Assembly (NCBI RefSeq): GCF_938010505.1
Contig: NZ_CALLVP010000117.1
Location: forward strand, 1-8,396
Source: an uncultured Veillonella sp.
Lineage (GTDB): Bacteria > Bacillota > Negativicutes > Veillonellales > Veillonellaceae
Length of the DNA: 8,396 bases
Direction of reading: 5' to 3'
The translations under genes and the position numbers were made by a program. Shown here piece by piece: positions 1 to 6,194 of the stretch. The notes below the pieces were generated by a model that did not search any database, had not been told where the DNA came from, and saw only the letters and a list, made by a program, of their open reading frames with translations. Positions within the stretch are counted from its first letter, which is position 1. Every line of letters begins with the position of its first letter.

Positions 1-79
1 ATCCATGTGTTTAGGCTAGTAAATAATATGTGTCCAGGAAAATGGGTACATATCATAACCTAAAGGGCTTTCTAAATTG
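1..79. other. Left-edge noncoding stretch
   Basis: This short stretch lies downstream of the tRNA gene, on the side its transcript runs toward. I see no hairpin with a T-run that would terminate the tRNA transcript and no convincing reading frame. It may hold the tRNA 3' trailer or the start of the next gene's upstream region, but nothing in the bases decides this. Confidence 0.3.
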
Positions 80-168
80 TGGCGGAGAGGGTGGGATTCG
101 AACCCACGGCCCCTTGCGGAGTCACTGGTTTTCAAGACCAGCTCCTTAAACCACTCGGACACCTCTCC
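80..168 (-). tRNA. tRNA-Ser (anticodon UGA)
   Basis: Read on the minus strand, the 89-nt gene has a perfect 7-bp acceptor stem (GGAGAGG at the 5' end, CCTCTCC at the 3' end), discriminator G and an encoded CCA at 82-80. The anticodon stem CTGGT/ACCAG encloses the loop CTTGAAA, which gives anticodon TGA and reads UCA codons (UCN by wobble). The T-arm region contains GTTCGAATC. The long variable arm between the anticodon and T arms is typical of a class II serine tRNA. A promoter with an extended -10 box lies just upstream. Confidence 0.97.
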
Positions 169-179
169 ATAACGGTACT

Positions 180-209
180 ATTATATCAGATTGGTCTAAT
201 AATAAGCAA
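180..209 (-). promoter_or_regulatory. Promoter of the tRNA-Ser gene
   Basis: On the minus strand there is a perfect TATAAT -10 box at 185-180, preceded by TG one base away (TGATATAAT, an extended -10). A weak -35 box TTGCTT lies at 209-204 with an 18-bp spacer. Transcription would start near 173, about five bases before the mature tRNA 5' end, so the leader is very short. Confidence 0.65.
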
Positions 210-230
210 TAACGTAATACATAAGCAAGC

Positions 231-258
231 AAAAAAGCTGACTTACAGCCAGCTTTTT
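231..258 (-). terminator. Rho-independent terminator after the CorA-family gene
   Basis: The inverted repeat AAAAAGCTG / CAGCTTTTT has a 9-nt loop and is followed on the minus strand by a run of T residues. It lies about 55 bp past the stop codon of the CorA-family gene and before the tRNA promoter, so it separates the two units. The stem has only four G/C-containing pairs at its core, so it is moderate in strength. Confidence 0.65.
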
Positions 259-313
259 CATTTGTATTTAACATTTGGTATTGCCCTAATCTATTAGTTA
301 TTTGTCATATATT

Positions 314-1267
314 TTAGAATAGATCTTTTTTCCACATGCCTATGATAGCAATGATGGAACACACCACGGAAATGCCTACTACTTCGTAGAATCCATTCGG
401 ATCATCCTGGAACGGCAACGCCACATTCGTTCCCCACAGGCTGAATATAATTGTCGGCACCGCCAAAGTAATCGTAAGGGCCGCCAACATTTTCATCACC
501 ATATTGAGGTTATTTGAGATAATGGATGTGAAGGCATTCATCATATTCATCAAGATATTTGAGTACATTTCAACCATCTCGATGGCCTGTTTATTTTCGA
601 TGATAACGTCTTCTAAAAGGTCCTCATCCTCTTCGTACATTTTAAGCAAATGTCTATAAGTACTGTGTCCACGCAAGCGCAATAGACGTTCCATAACGGT
701 ACCATTCGTGCGCAACGCAGAGGTAAAGTATGTCATGGATTTCTGTAATTCCAATAGTTGGAAGAAGTCTTTATTCTTCGTCGTATGACGCAACTGAACT
801 TCGATATCGTCGGTACGGCGGTTAATTTGTTGCAAGTAACGTAAGAACAATGTCGCTGTACGGTACAAGATTTGGAACAAGAACCGCGTCTTTTTATACG
901 TATAGAACGTAGACAGTTGGTTTGAAATGAACGGATACAACACCTCGGATTCTTCAAGACATACAGTAATAAAGAAGTCAGGCGTCAAAAAGATACCGAG
1001 TGGCACCGTATCGTACATATCATTACCACGAATCGCAGGAATGTTGATAACCACAAAAATATAGTTGTCCTCTAACTCCACGTGAGAACGTTCTTCCATA
1101 TCGAGGGCGGTCTTTAAAACGTCCGTTGGAATTTCCGTCAATATATTGATGAGGGACAACTCATCGGGGTCTGGGTTCACCAAATTTACCCAAGAACCTT
1201 TTGTGGCATCTGATACAGTGCAGTCTGAAACTAACTCTTCTTCTATGTGTTTGTACACCGTGATCAT
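314..1267 (-). CDS. corA: CorA-family divalent cation channel with a GTN signature
   Basis: This is a 317-residue inner-membrane protein of the CorA (2-TM-GxN) family, whose members form pentameric channels, usually for Mg2+. Residues 1-255 form the soluble domain and long helix; residues 140-255 are helical and rich in charge. TM1 is about 258-280 and TM2 about 294-311, followed by the short basic tail MWKKDLF. The signature at the end of TM1 reads WGTN (residues 278-281) where most CorA proteins have YGMN. The next loop is FQDDPNGF, acidic like the usual MPEL-type loop. The open frame extends 24 codons further, but AAGGAGGG lies five bases before the ATG at 1267, so I start there. No Mg2+-sensing leader is visible. 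The family is sure; Mg2+ as the substrate is not, because of the GTN change. Confidence 0.88.
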   Translation of the reverse strand: MITVYKHIEEELVSDCTVSDATKGSWVNLVNPDPDELSLINILTEIPTDVLKTALDMEERSHVELEDNYIFVVINIPAIRGNDMYDTVPLGIFLTPDFFITVCLEESEVLYPFISNQLSTFYTYKKTRFLFQILYRTATLFLRYLQQINRRTDDIEVQLRHTTKNKDFFQLLELQKSMTYFTSALRTNGTVMERLLRLRGHSTYRHLLKMYEEDEDLLEDVIIENKQAIEMVEMYSNILMNMMNAFTSIISNNLNMVMKMLAALTITLAVPTIIFSLWGTNVALPFQDDPNGFYEVVGISVVCSIIAIIGMWKKDLF

Positions 1268-1272
1268 GCTAT

Positions 1273-1280
1273 CCCTCCTT
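1273..1280 (-). promoter_or_regulatory. Ribosome binding site that sets the CorA-family start
   Basis: AAGGAGGG lies five bases before the ATG at 1267. It falls inside the longer open frame and decides for the inner start, since the outer ATG at 1339 lies upstream of the predicted transcription start. Confidence 0.85.
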
Positions 1281-1309
1281 CCAACGAACATATAGTAATC
1301 ATCTAATAA

Positions 1310-1339
1310 ATTATATACTATTTTATAGCTATTATTCAA
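1310..1339 (-). promoter_or_regulatory. Promoter of the CorA-family gene
   Basis: On the minus strand there is a perfect TATAAT -10 box at 1315-1310 and a TTGAAT -35 box at 1339-1334, with an 18-bp spacer. The predicted start of transcription is near 1303, giving a leader of about 36 nt. This also supports the inner translation start, because the longer frame would begin upstream of the transcript. Confidence 0.6.
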
Positions 1340-1357
1340 TTCAATTGTGAAAGTTTT

Positions 1358-1380
1358 GTTTATGTAGTATATACATAAAC
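1358..1380. repeat. Perfect inverted repeat upstream of the CorA-family promoter
   Basis: Two perfect 9-bp arms, GTTTATGTA and TACATAAAC, are separated by 5 bp. The repeat lies about 19 bp upstream of the predicted -35 box, a position usual for an activator site. I do not recognise it as a Fur, MntR, CcpA or CodY site. Confidence 0.5.
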
Positions 1381-1589
1381 CGCTTTATGTCTATTAACAA
1401 TACACAATTGTATTTTAAAAGTATCTCAAAACTATCCTTATATCAAATCTACCAAAAAATCTAGCGAACAGATAGATTAATAAGACTACTAAACTAAAAA
1501 ATCTACCAAAAGATTAAACCACTAAAACTTACAGTGAGTAAGTATGCAAACAAATAATCAACAATATATCATTAGGTTAAAGCTTATAA
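1381..1589. other. AT-rich spacer between the metal exporter and CorA-family genes
   Basis: The gap between the two genes (1268-1711) holds the CorA promoter and palindrome at one end and the exporter's terminator at the other. The middle is very AT-rich with no convincing frame. It contains a 13-bp direct repeat AAATCTACCAAAA at 1445-1457 and 1499-1511. I see no further structure that I can name. Confidence 0.4.
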
Positions 1590-1634
1590 AAATAACCTCT
1601 ATACTAGCTTATCGCTAATATAGAGGTTATTTGT
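1588..1634 (-). terminator. Strong terminator of the metal-exporting ATPase gene
   Basis: A perfect 14-bp stem lies at 1590-1603 and 1619-1632. It continues past one mismatch into four more pairs (TAGC/GCTA) with a 5-nt loop. T-rich sequence follows on the minus strand (TTATTTTTATA) and also on the plus strand, so it could work both ways. It lies about 80 bp past the stop codon of the ATPase gene. Confidence 0.85.
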
Positions 1635-1711
1635 TTTATCCTACTCTGTCAAATCAGAATCATGTCATTTGTTATATTTCTGCATTGATCTATAAGATTA
1701 CTTTCACCAAA

Positions 1712-3841
1712 TTAACGGCGTAAGATACGAATAGAGTTCAAAATACAAAGAATGGATACGCCAGTATCACCAAATACCGCCCACCACATGGATGCATAGC
1801 CCATAAGGCCTAGTGCCATGATAAGAATTTTAACGGCAATAGCGAATACTACATTTTGCCATGCTACGCGCAAAGTCGCTTTGGACAAGTCAAGGATATG
1901 TGCAATAGCAGTCAAGGATGGACGCATAAATACAACGTCTGCCGCTTCGATAGCCGCATCAGCACCGCTACCCATCGCACCACCTACGTCAGCACCAGCA
2001 AGCACTGGTGCATCGTTGATGCCGTCGCCTACGAACATAGTTGGACCATATTCGGAGCGAATATCTTGTACAACGGACAATTTATCTTGTGGCAATAATT
2101 GAGCACGAACGGCACTTACCCCAGTTTCTTTGGCAATATAATTAGCACTTGCTTCAGCATCACCTGTAAGCATAACAGTTTTAATATCTTGACCATTAAG
2201 ATCAGCGATAGCCGCTGCGGAGTCTGGACGAGCTTCATCGGCGATGATGATACGACCAAGGTATACATTACCTTCTGCTACTAATACTTCTGTGCCGTAT
2301 TCAGTAGCTTCTGTTGGGTAGCCTTGAACAGCATAGCGTTCCATGAGACGACGGTTACCAACGAGGACTTGTTGACCATCAACGGTGCCCACCATACCTT
2401 CACCGGCTAATTCTTGAACAAAGTCAGACGCTTCTACTACAATACCTTGTGCCTTTGCTTCGGAAACGATGCTTGTTGCGATTGGATGCGTAGATACTGC
2501 TTCAATAGCTGAAGCCATGGATAGCAATTGAGCATTGCTCACATGGGAGCCTACAGTTTCTACGTTTTGTACTTTAAATTCACCAGATGTGATGGTACCA
2601 GTTTTGTCGAGAGCTACTGCTTTCACATTAGCCAAAGCCTCGATAACACGACCACCTTTAAGCAAAATACCATTTTTAGAAGCATTGCCGATACCGGAGA
2701 AGAATGCGAGTGGCACGCTAAGTACCAATGCACATGGACAGGAAATAACGAGGAATGTTAAAGCTGTGTAGATCCATTTATGCCATTCCCCTGTGATAAG
2801 GGATGGGATGATAGCTACAGCCAATGCAAGAGCTACAACAATTGGTGTGTACACGCGAGCAAAACGCGTAATGAAGCGGTCGATTTTTGGTTTAGAAGAT
2901 GCTGCGTTTTCAACGGCATCTAGGATTTTTGTAACCATAGATTCTTCAAGAACCTTATCAACGCGCATCGTAATGCGACCAGATTCGTTGATACAACCAG
3001 ACATGAGTTGTGTGCCAGGTACAGCGCGAACAGGTACAGGTTCACCTGTTACAGGAGCTGTATTAACACGTGTTTCACCTTCTAAAACAGTACCGTCTAA
3101 CGGGATTAAATCGCCAGGACGAACTTCAATAGTACTGCCTACCTCAACCTTTTCAGGAGCCATAACTACGATTTCACCGCCACAGCATGTATCCACAACA
3201 CGTACCTCTTGTGGACGCATATCAACAGCATTCATGATTTCTGTACGGCTGCGATCAGTCGCTTTATGTTCAAAGAATTCACCAATACGGTAGAACAAGA
3301 TAACGCCTACGGCCTCAGGCAATGCATCAATAGCGATAGCGCCCAATGTAGCGATGGACATCAAGAAGTTTTCGTCAAATACTTGGCCTTTTAAGATATT
3401 GCGACCTGCGATGCGCAATACTGGGAACGCAAGTAAGATATAGGCAATATAGTAAATTGGAGTTTCGATAGACTCTGGCATGCCAATGGACGGCACAACT
3501 GTAGTCAACGCTTCGTAAGCCATGAACAATAGGCCTGCTACGATAACTACAATTGTTACTGCCTCACTGCCATGATCGTGGTCATGACCGTGTTCATCTA
3601 CAGACGCTTTAGATTTACGCTCATAATCTGCCACTGTAACGCCCTCTTCGATGGAATCGCAAATATCTTGAATATCGCGTTTAAGCACTTCACGGTCACC
3701 CCAAGTGCCAGTCAAACGTAATTGATGTGTGGCCACTGTGAAGTTAGCGGATTCAATACCTTCCATTTTGCGGATGCGATCTTCAATTTTTGCTGCGCAA
3801 TTTGCACAGTTTAAATCCTTCAGCAATAATGTTTCTTCCAT
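1712..3841 (-). CDS. cadA: P1B-2 type Zn/Cd/Pb-exporting ATPase
   Basis: This 709-residue inner-membrane pump exports soft divalent metals using ATP. In order it has an N-terminal HMA metal-binding domain with NCANC (11-15), a His/Asp-rich linker (83-91, HGHDHDHG), membrane helices from about residue 94, the actuator TGE (265-267), the transmembrane metal site CPC (368-370), the phosphorylated aspartate in DKTGT (D412), the nucleotide-binding HP motif (452-453) and the hinge GDGINDAP (605-612). K671 in TM7 and the DTG aspartate D692 in TM8 match the residues that define Zn/Cd/Pb pumps (ZntA/CadA), not Cu pumps. Length is normal and no key residue is missing. AAAGGAG before the ATG at 3841 fixes the start. 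An ArsR/SmtB-type operator at the promoter suggests metal-induced expression. The exact metal preference cannot be read from the sequence. Confidence 0.95.
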   Translation of the reverse strand: MEETLLLKDLNCANCAAKIEDRIRKMEGIESANFTVATHQLRLTGTWGDREVLKRDIQDICDSIEEGVTVADYERKSKASVDEHGHDHDHGSEAVTIVVIVAGLLFMAYEALTTVVPSIGMPESIETPIYYIAYILLAFPVLRIAGRNILKGQVFDENFLMSIATLGAIAIDALPEAVGVILFYRIGEFFEHKATDRSRTEIMNAVDMRPQEVRVVDTCCGGEIVVMAPEKVEVGSTIEVRPGDLIPLDGTVLEGETRVNTAPVTGEPVPVRAVPGTQLMSGCINESGRITMRVDKVLEESMVTKILDAVENAASSKPKIDRFITRFARVYTPIVVALALAVAIIPSLITGEWHKWIYTALTFLVISCPCALVLSVPLAFFSGIGNASKNGILLKGGRVIEALANVKAVALDKTGTITSGEFKVQNVETVGSHVSNAQLLSMASAIEAVSTHPIATSIVSEAKAQGIVVEASDFVQELAGEGMVGTVDGQQVLVGNRRLMERYAVQGYPTEATEYGTEVLVAEGNVYLGRIIIADEARPDSAAAIADLNGQDIKTVMLTGDAEASANYIAKETGVSAVRAQLLPQDKLSVVQDIRSEYGPTMFVGDGINDAPVLAGADVGGAMGSGADAAIEAADVVFMRPSLTAIAHILDLSKATLRVAWQNVVFAIAVKILIMALGLMGYASMWWAVFGDTGVSILCILNSIRILRR

Positions 3842-3846
3842 GATAT

Positions 3847-3853
3847 CTCCTTT
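3847..3853 (-). promoter_or_regulatory. Ribosome binding site of the metal-exporting ATPase gene
   Basis: AAAGGAG lies five bases before the ATG at 3841. It confirms that start; no competing in-frame start upstream has a similar site. Confidence 0.85.
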
Positions 3854-3920
3854 GATAATAGTGAAAGTTTCTATCCTGCATTGTAAGTTAATTTATTGTC
3901 TATGTCCAATACTTATTAGA

Positions 3921-3995
3921 CATATCTTGTTCCATATCTTTTTAGATATGTTCCTAAACATTTTTCATCAGATATTTTATTTATATGAATATCTG
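3921..3995 (-). repeat. Nested repeats in the leader of the metal exporter mRNA
   Basis: The predicted leader is about 158 nt long. It holds a perfect 7-bp hairpin CATATCT/AGATATG with a 4-nt loop at 3933-3950, a second copy of CATATCTT at 3921-3928, GTTCC flanking both units, and an inverted repeat CAGATATT/AATATCTG at 3969-3976 and 3988-3995. These units share the ATATG and GAACA elements of the operator upstream, so some may be weak or decayed extra operator sites. No known riboswitch fold is seen. Confidence 0.4.
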
Positions 3996-4002
3996 TTCAT
4001 AT
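3983..4002 (-). promoter_or_regulatory. ArsR/SmtB-type operator of the metal exporter
   Basis: Perfect 7-bp arms ATATGAA and TTCATAT enclose 6 bp. On the minus strand the site starts ATATGAACA and ends ATTCATAT, very close to the sites bound by Zn/Cd-sensing ArsR-family repressors such as SmtB, ZiaR and CzrA. It lies immediately after the -10 box and covers the expected transcription start, the place for a repressor. No ArsR-family gene is in this window, so the regulator would act in trans. Confidence 0.75.
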
Positions 4003-4006
4003 GTTT

Positions 4007-4035
4007 ATATTATATTGAAAGAGATTAAATGTCAA
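4007..4035 (-). promoter_or_regulatory. Promoter of the metal-exporting ATPase gene
   Basis: A perfect TTGACA -35 box at 4035-4030 is followed by a 17-bp spacer and TAATAT at 4012-4007; an overlapping TATAAT lies at 4014-4009 with a 15-bp spacer. The expected start is near 4000, inside the operator. The strong core promoter plus operator fits a gene that is kept off and then fully induced. Confidence 0.8.
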
Positions 4036-4043
4036 TACAAAAT

Positions 4044-4109
4044 TATATTCACTATATATCAAATTTTATTTACTTTAGATCTAACTATATTCACCTTATA
4101 TCAAATTTC
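4044..4109. repeat. 24-bp imperfect direct repeat at the 3' end of the importer gene
   Basis: Two copies starting TATATTCAC and continuing TATATCAAATTT lie at 4044-4067 and 4086-4109, 42 bp apart, with three mismatches. The right copy contains the stop codon and last codons of the importer gene, so the left copy looks like a duplicated gene tail. It contains no terminator-like hairpin. Confidence 0.5.
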
Positions 4110-5628
4110 GTTCTACCAGGAATCTATGTGCTACATCAGCTGGCAATTGATGTTCCGTTTCAACGGCGTAATTCATCTTCGCCATCTCTTGATTTGTAAT
4201 CGTATGATTCAAACTTTCTAATACAGGTCGCAGTTCAGGATGAGCGATCAACACTTCACTACGCACCACATTACCAGACATATAGGATGGATATAAATGT
4301 TTATCATCTTGTAACACCGTAATCGGTGCAATACTTAATTGACCATCAGTCGTGAATATCGGCATCACATCCACCTCACCGCGACTAATAGCAGTATATT
4401 TTAGACCTATATCCATATCTTTAGTCGCTTTAAAATTCATACCATATACTCGTTGTAATCCAGGATAGCCATCCTCACGGCCAAAGAAATCATATTCCCC
4501 TCCTAATGTTAGGGCTGGTGCTATACGAGCAAGATCAGAATACGTTTTTACGCCATAACTCTGAGCGATTTCATTACGCACCCCTATGCCATAGGTATTA
4601 TTAAAACCGTACATGCCGACCCACTCAAAATTATATTTCTCTTTATAGGCCTGTGAAAGCTCATTAAATAGACTTTCATCATACGCATCCGTACGTTTCA
4701 GCACAGCAGACCAAGCTGTACCAGTATATTCAGGATATATATCAAATTGGCCGGAAAGCATAGCTGGTTGAATATTTGATGTACCACCACCTACACCTTC
4801 TGTAACCTCTACGGTTAAATCAGTCTTCTTCTCGATTAATTCTTTTAAAACATTCCCCAAAATAAGCTGTTCCGTCATAGGTTTCGTTGCAATATGAATA
4901 ACATCGGTCTTCACATGACGGCAATACATGGCCCAGCCACCTATACCCATCGCAATTATCGTCATAATCGAAACAAATATAATCGTATAACGCTTCATAT
5001 GAGGGCTAATACGCGTTACCCTTTCACCTAAAGAAAAGAGCGCATCAACAGTAATGGCTAATAGTGCAATCAGTAGACTACCGGCAATCGTCAAAGCACT
5101 TTGATTTGTTGTAATGCCCCTATAAATCGCCACACCTAAGCCGCCAGCACCAATAAAGGATGCAATACCTGTCAAGGCAATGGTCATAACGAGCATAGTC
5201 CGTATACCAGCCATAATCGTCGGCATAGCCAAGGGAATCTCTATATTCCACAAACGTTGAATCCGCGTGAGTCCTAATGCAATCCCCGCTTCACACATGG
5301 CTTTATCAATCTGGTTAAGACCAGTAAATGTATTTCGTACCATTGGTAATAAAGCATATATAACCAATGCAATAATAGCCGTCGTATTACCAACACCCGA
5401 TACATACAACAAAAGGCCTAACATCGATATAGATGGAATCGTATATAGGAAATTAACCCCTACCATAACTGGCGTAGCTAGCCGTTTATATTCATATATA
5501 AATACACCCAATAATCCACCGATGATGGTAGCAATAACAGAAGCTAATACTGAAATTTCTATATGCTCCCATAATAACTGGAGAAAAAAATCATAGCGAT
5601 TGATAAGTAATGATATGACATCATGCAT
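4096..5628 (-). CDS. Fused ABC permease/substrate-binding protein (OpuC/ProWX/EgtU type)
   Basis: This 510-residue membrane protein joins two importer parts that are often separate. Residues 1-205 are the permease, with several membrane helices and the ATPase-contacting EAA loop around 113-141 (EAGIALGL...IPLAMPTIMAG). A further helix at about 212-235 leads to a substrate-binding domain (about 243-510) with the family segment GGTSNIQPAM and IYPEYTGTAW (281-306). Such fusions import quaternary amines (glycine betaine, choline, carnitine), and the EgtU subgroup imports ergothioneine; I cannot tell which applies. The domain is probably tethered outside the cytoplasmic membrane. The frame has a GTG three codons earlier (5637), but AAAGGCGG lies eight bases before the ATG at 5628 and overlaps the GTG, so I choose the ATG. 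No ATP-binding subunit is adjacent, so it must borrow one encoded elsewhere. No clear promoter was found. Confidence 0.9.
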   Translation of the reverse strand: MHDVISLLINRYDFFLQLLWEHIEISVLASVIATIIGGLLGVFIYEYKRLATPVMVGVNFLYTIPSISMLGLLLYVSGVGNTTAIIALVIYALLPMVRNTFTGLNQIDKAMCEAGIALGLTRIQRLWNIEIPLAMPTIMAGIRTMLVMTIALTGIASFIGAGGLGVAIYRGITTNQSALTIAGSLLIALLAITVDALFSLGERVTRISPHMKRYTIIFVSIMTIIAMGIGGWAMYCRHVKTDVIHIATKPMTEQLILGNVLKELIEKKTDLTVEVTEGVGGGTSNIQPAMLSGQFDIYPEYTGTAWSAVLKRTDAYDESLFNELSQAYKEKYNFEWVGMYGFNNTYGIGVRNEIAQSYGVKTYSDLARIAPALTLGGEYDFFGREDGYPGLQRVYGMNFKATKDMDIGLKYTAISRGEVDVMPIFTTDGQLSIAPITVLQDDKHLYPSYMSGNVVRSEVLIAHPELRPVLESLNHTITNQEMAKMNYAVETEHQLPADVAHRFLVERNLI

Positions 5629-5636
5629 TACATACA

Positions 5637-5644
5637 CCGCCTTT
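5637..5644 (-). promoter_or_regulatory. Ribosome binding site that sets the importer start
   Basis: AAAGGCGG ends eight bases before the ATG at 5628. Its last base is the first base of the upstream in-frame GTG (5637), so ribosomes placed here would use the ATG rather than the GTG. Confidence 0.7.
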
Positions 5645-5669
5645 CTAAGTTAAGAAATAAAAAACTATA

Positions 5670-5744
5670 TAGGTATACTACAGCTAACCGAATTCAAGAA
5701 TTTATTATCAAGCTATAATAACCCATAATATCATTGTATACCTA
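5670..5744. repeat. Widely spaced inverted repeat upstream of the importer gene
   Basis: TAGGTATAC at 5670-5678 and its exact complement GTATACCTA at 5736-5744 are 57 bp apart, in the spacer before the importer gene. Each arm contains most of a GGTATACC palindrome. They could be paired protein sites or chance in AT-rich DNA. Confidence 0.3.
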
Positions 5745-5790
5745 ATTATTCCTTAACTCTAGTCTATTTACCATACACAGCAAAAGCCGT

Positions 5791-5814
5791 TATTTATATT
5801 TATATTTATATTTA
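5791..5814. repeat. Hexanucleotide tandem repeat at the end of the yolD-like gene
   Basis: Four perfect copies of TATTTA (TAAATA on the minus strand) lie end to end. The copy nearest the gene supplies its TAA stop, so a change in copy number would not alter the protein. No clear terminator follows, so transcripts may run on toward the importer gene. Confidence 0.8.
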
Positions 5815-6138
5815 CCTATCATACATATTCAGCTCTTTAATATGTCTAAAAGAAATAACAGTCCCTTGTACAGAGAGAATTTGTAATTGCTCACTAATCA
5901 TATCAACCGCACCTATAAGTTCCGTATATTTTCGTTTGTTATAGTAAACAATTCGTACCCACTCCCCACAACGTACAGATTGTAAAACTGTATTTAACTC
6001 ATCTATTTGATCCTCTGATAACTCTGCCCGATCTTCTTTCGGCCTTGCTACAGCGGTTAATAAAGTTTCAAAACCCCTCAATGCCGCAAAGGGCATAAAT
6101 TGTTTTGCTCGCTGTAAACGAGACATTCGATGTTTCAT
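5812..6138 (-). CDS. YolD-like protein paired with a Y-family polymerase
   Basis: This 108-residue soluble protein resembles the YolD-like family. The N-terminal signature is MSRLQRAKQFMPFAALRGFE (residues 5-24), followed by a helix with LSEDQIDELN (40-49) and a predicted beta-rich C-terminal half. YolD-like proteins are commonly encoded beside UvrX/DinB-type polymerases and are thought to act with them in damage tolerance; their biochemical role is not settled. Here it lies 56 bp downstream of such a polymerase, on the same strand with no terminator between, so the two should be one operon. The order, polymerase first, is the reverse of the yolD-uvrX order known from Bacillus. GGAAGG lies about nine bases before the ATG at 6138. 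Length is usual for the family. Confidence 0.85.
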   Translation of the reverse strand: MKHRMSRLQRAKQFMPFAALRGFETLLTAVARPKEDRAELSEDQIDELNTVLQSVRCGEWVRIVYYNKRKYTELIGAVDMISEQLQILSVQGTVISFRHIKELNMYDR

Positions 6139-6194
6139 TAATTTATACCTTCCTTTACGCGACTAATGTATTTCCAATGTATCCATTATAATAT

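Noticed and set aside
79..297. 72-codon plus-strand open frame
   Set aside because: It runs antisense through the tRNA-Ser gene. The peptide AERVGFEPTAPCGVTGF is a known false translation of tRNA-Ser antisense sequence.
1268..1711. Riboswitch or small RNA between the pump and CorA-family genes
   Set aside because: Apart from the pump's terminator and the DNA palindrome, the stretch is AT-rich with no conserved fold I recognise, and the predicted CorA leader is only about 36 nt.
2793..3293. 166-codon plus-strand open frame
   Set aside because: It lies wholly inside the metal pump gene on the opposite strand, has no ribosome site and has a low-complexity Ser/Thr/Arg composition. It is a shadow frame.
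3729..4221. Two overlapping plus-strand frames across the exporter promoter
   Set aside because: Their composition is Tyr/Ile/Phe-rich, as expected from AT-rich noncoding DNA, and they cover the promoter and operator. No ribosome sites are seen.
5645..5760. Promoter for the importer gene
   Set aside because: I tried several -10-like boxes (TATACC, TATTAT, TATAGT), but none has a fair -35 box at 16-18 bp. I prefer not to place one.
5777..5814. Plus-strand terminator (hairpin ACAGC/GCCGT then T-rich sequence)
   Set aside because: The stem is only five pairs with one G-T pair, the following sequence is an A/T tandem repeat and not a T-run, and no plus-strand gene lies upstream.
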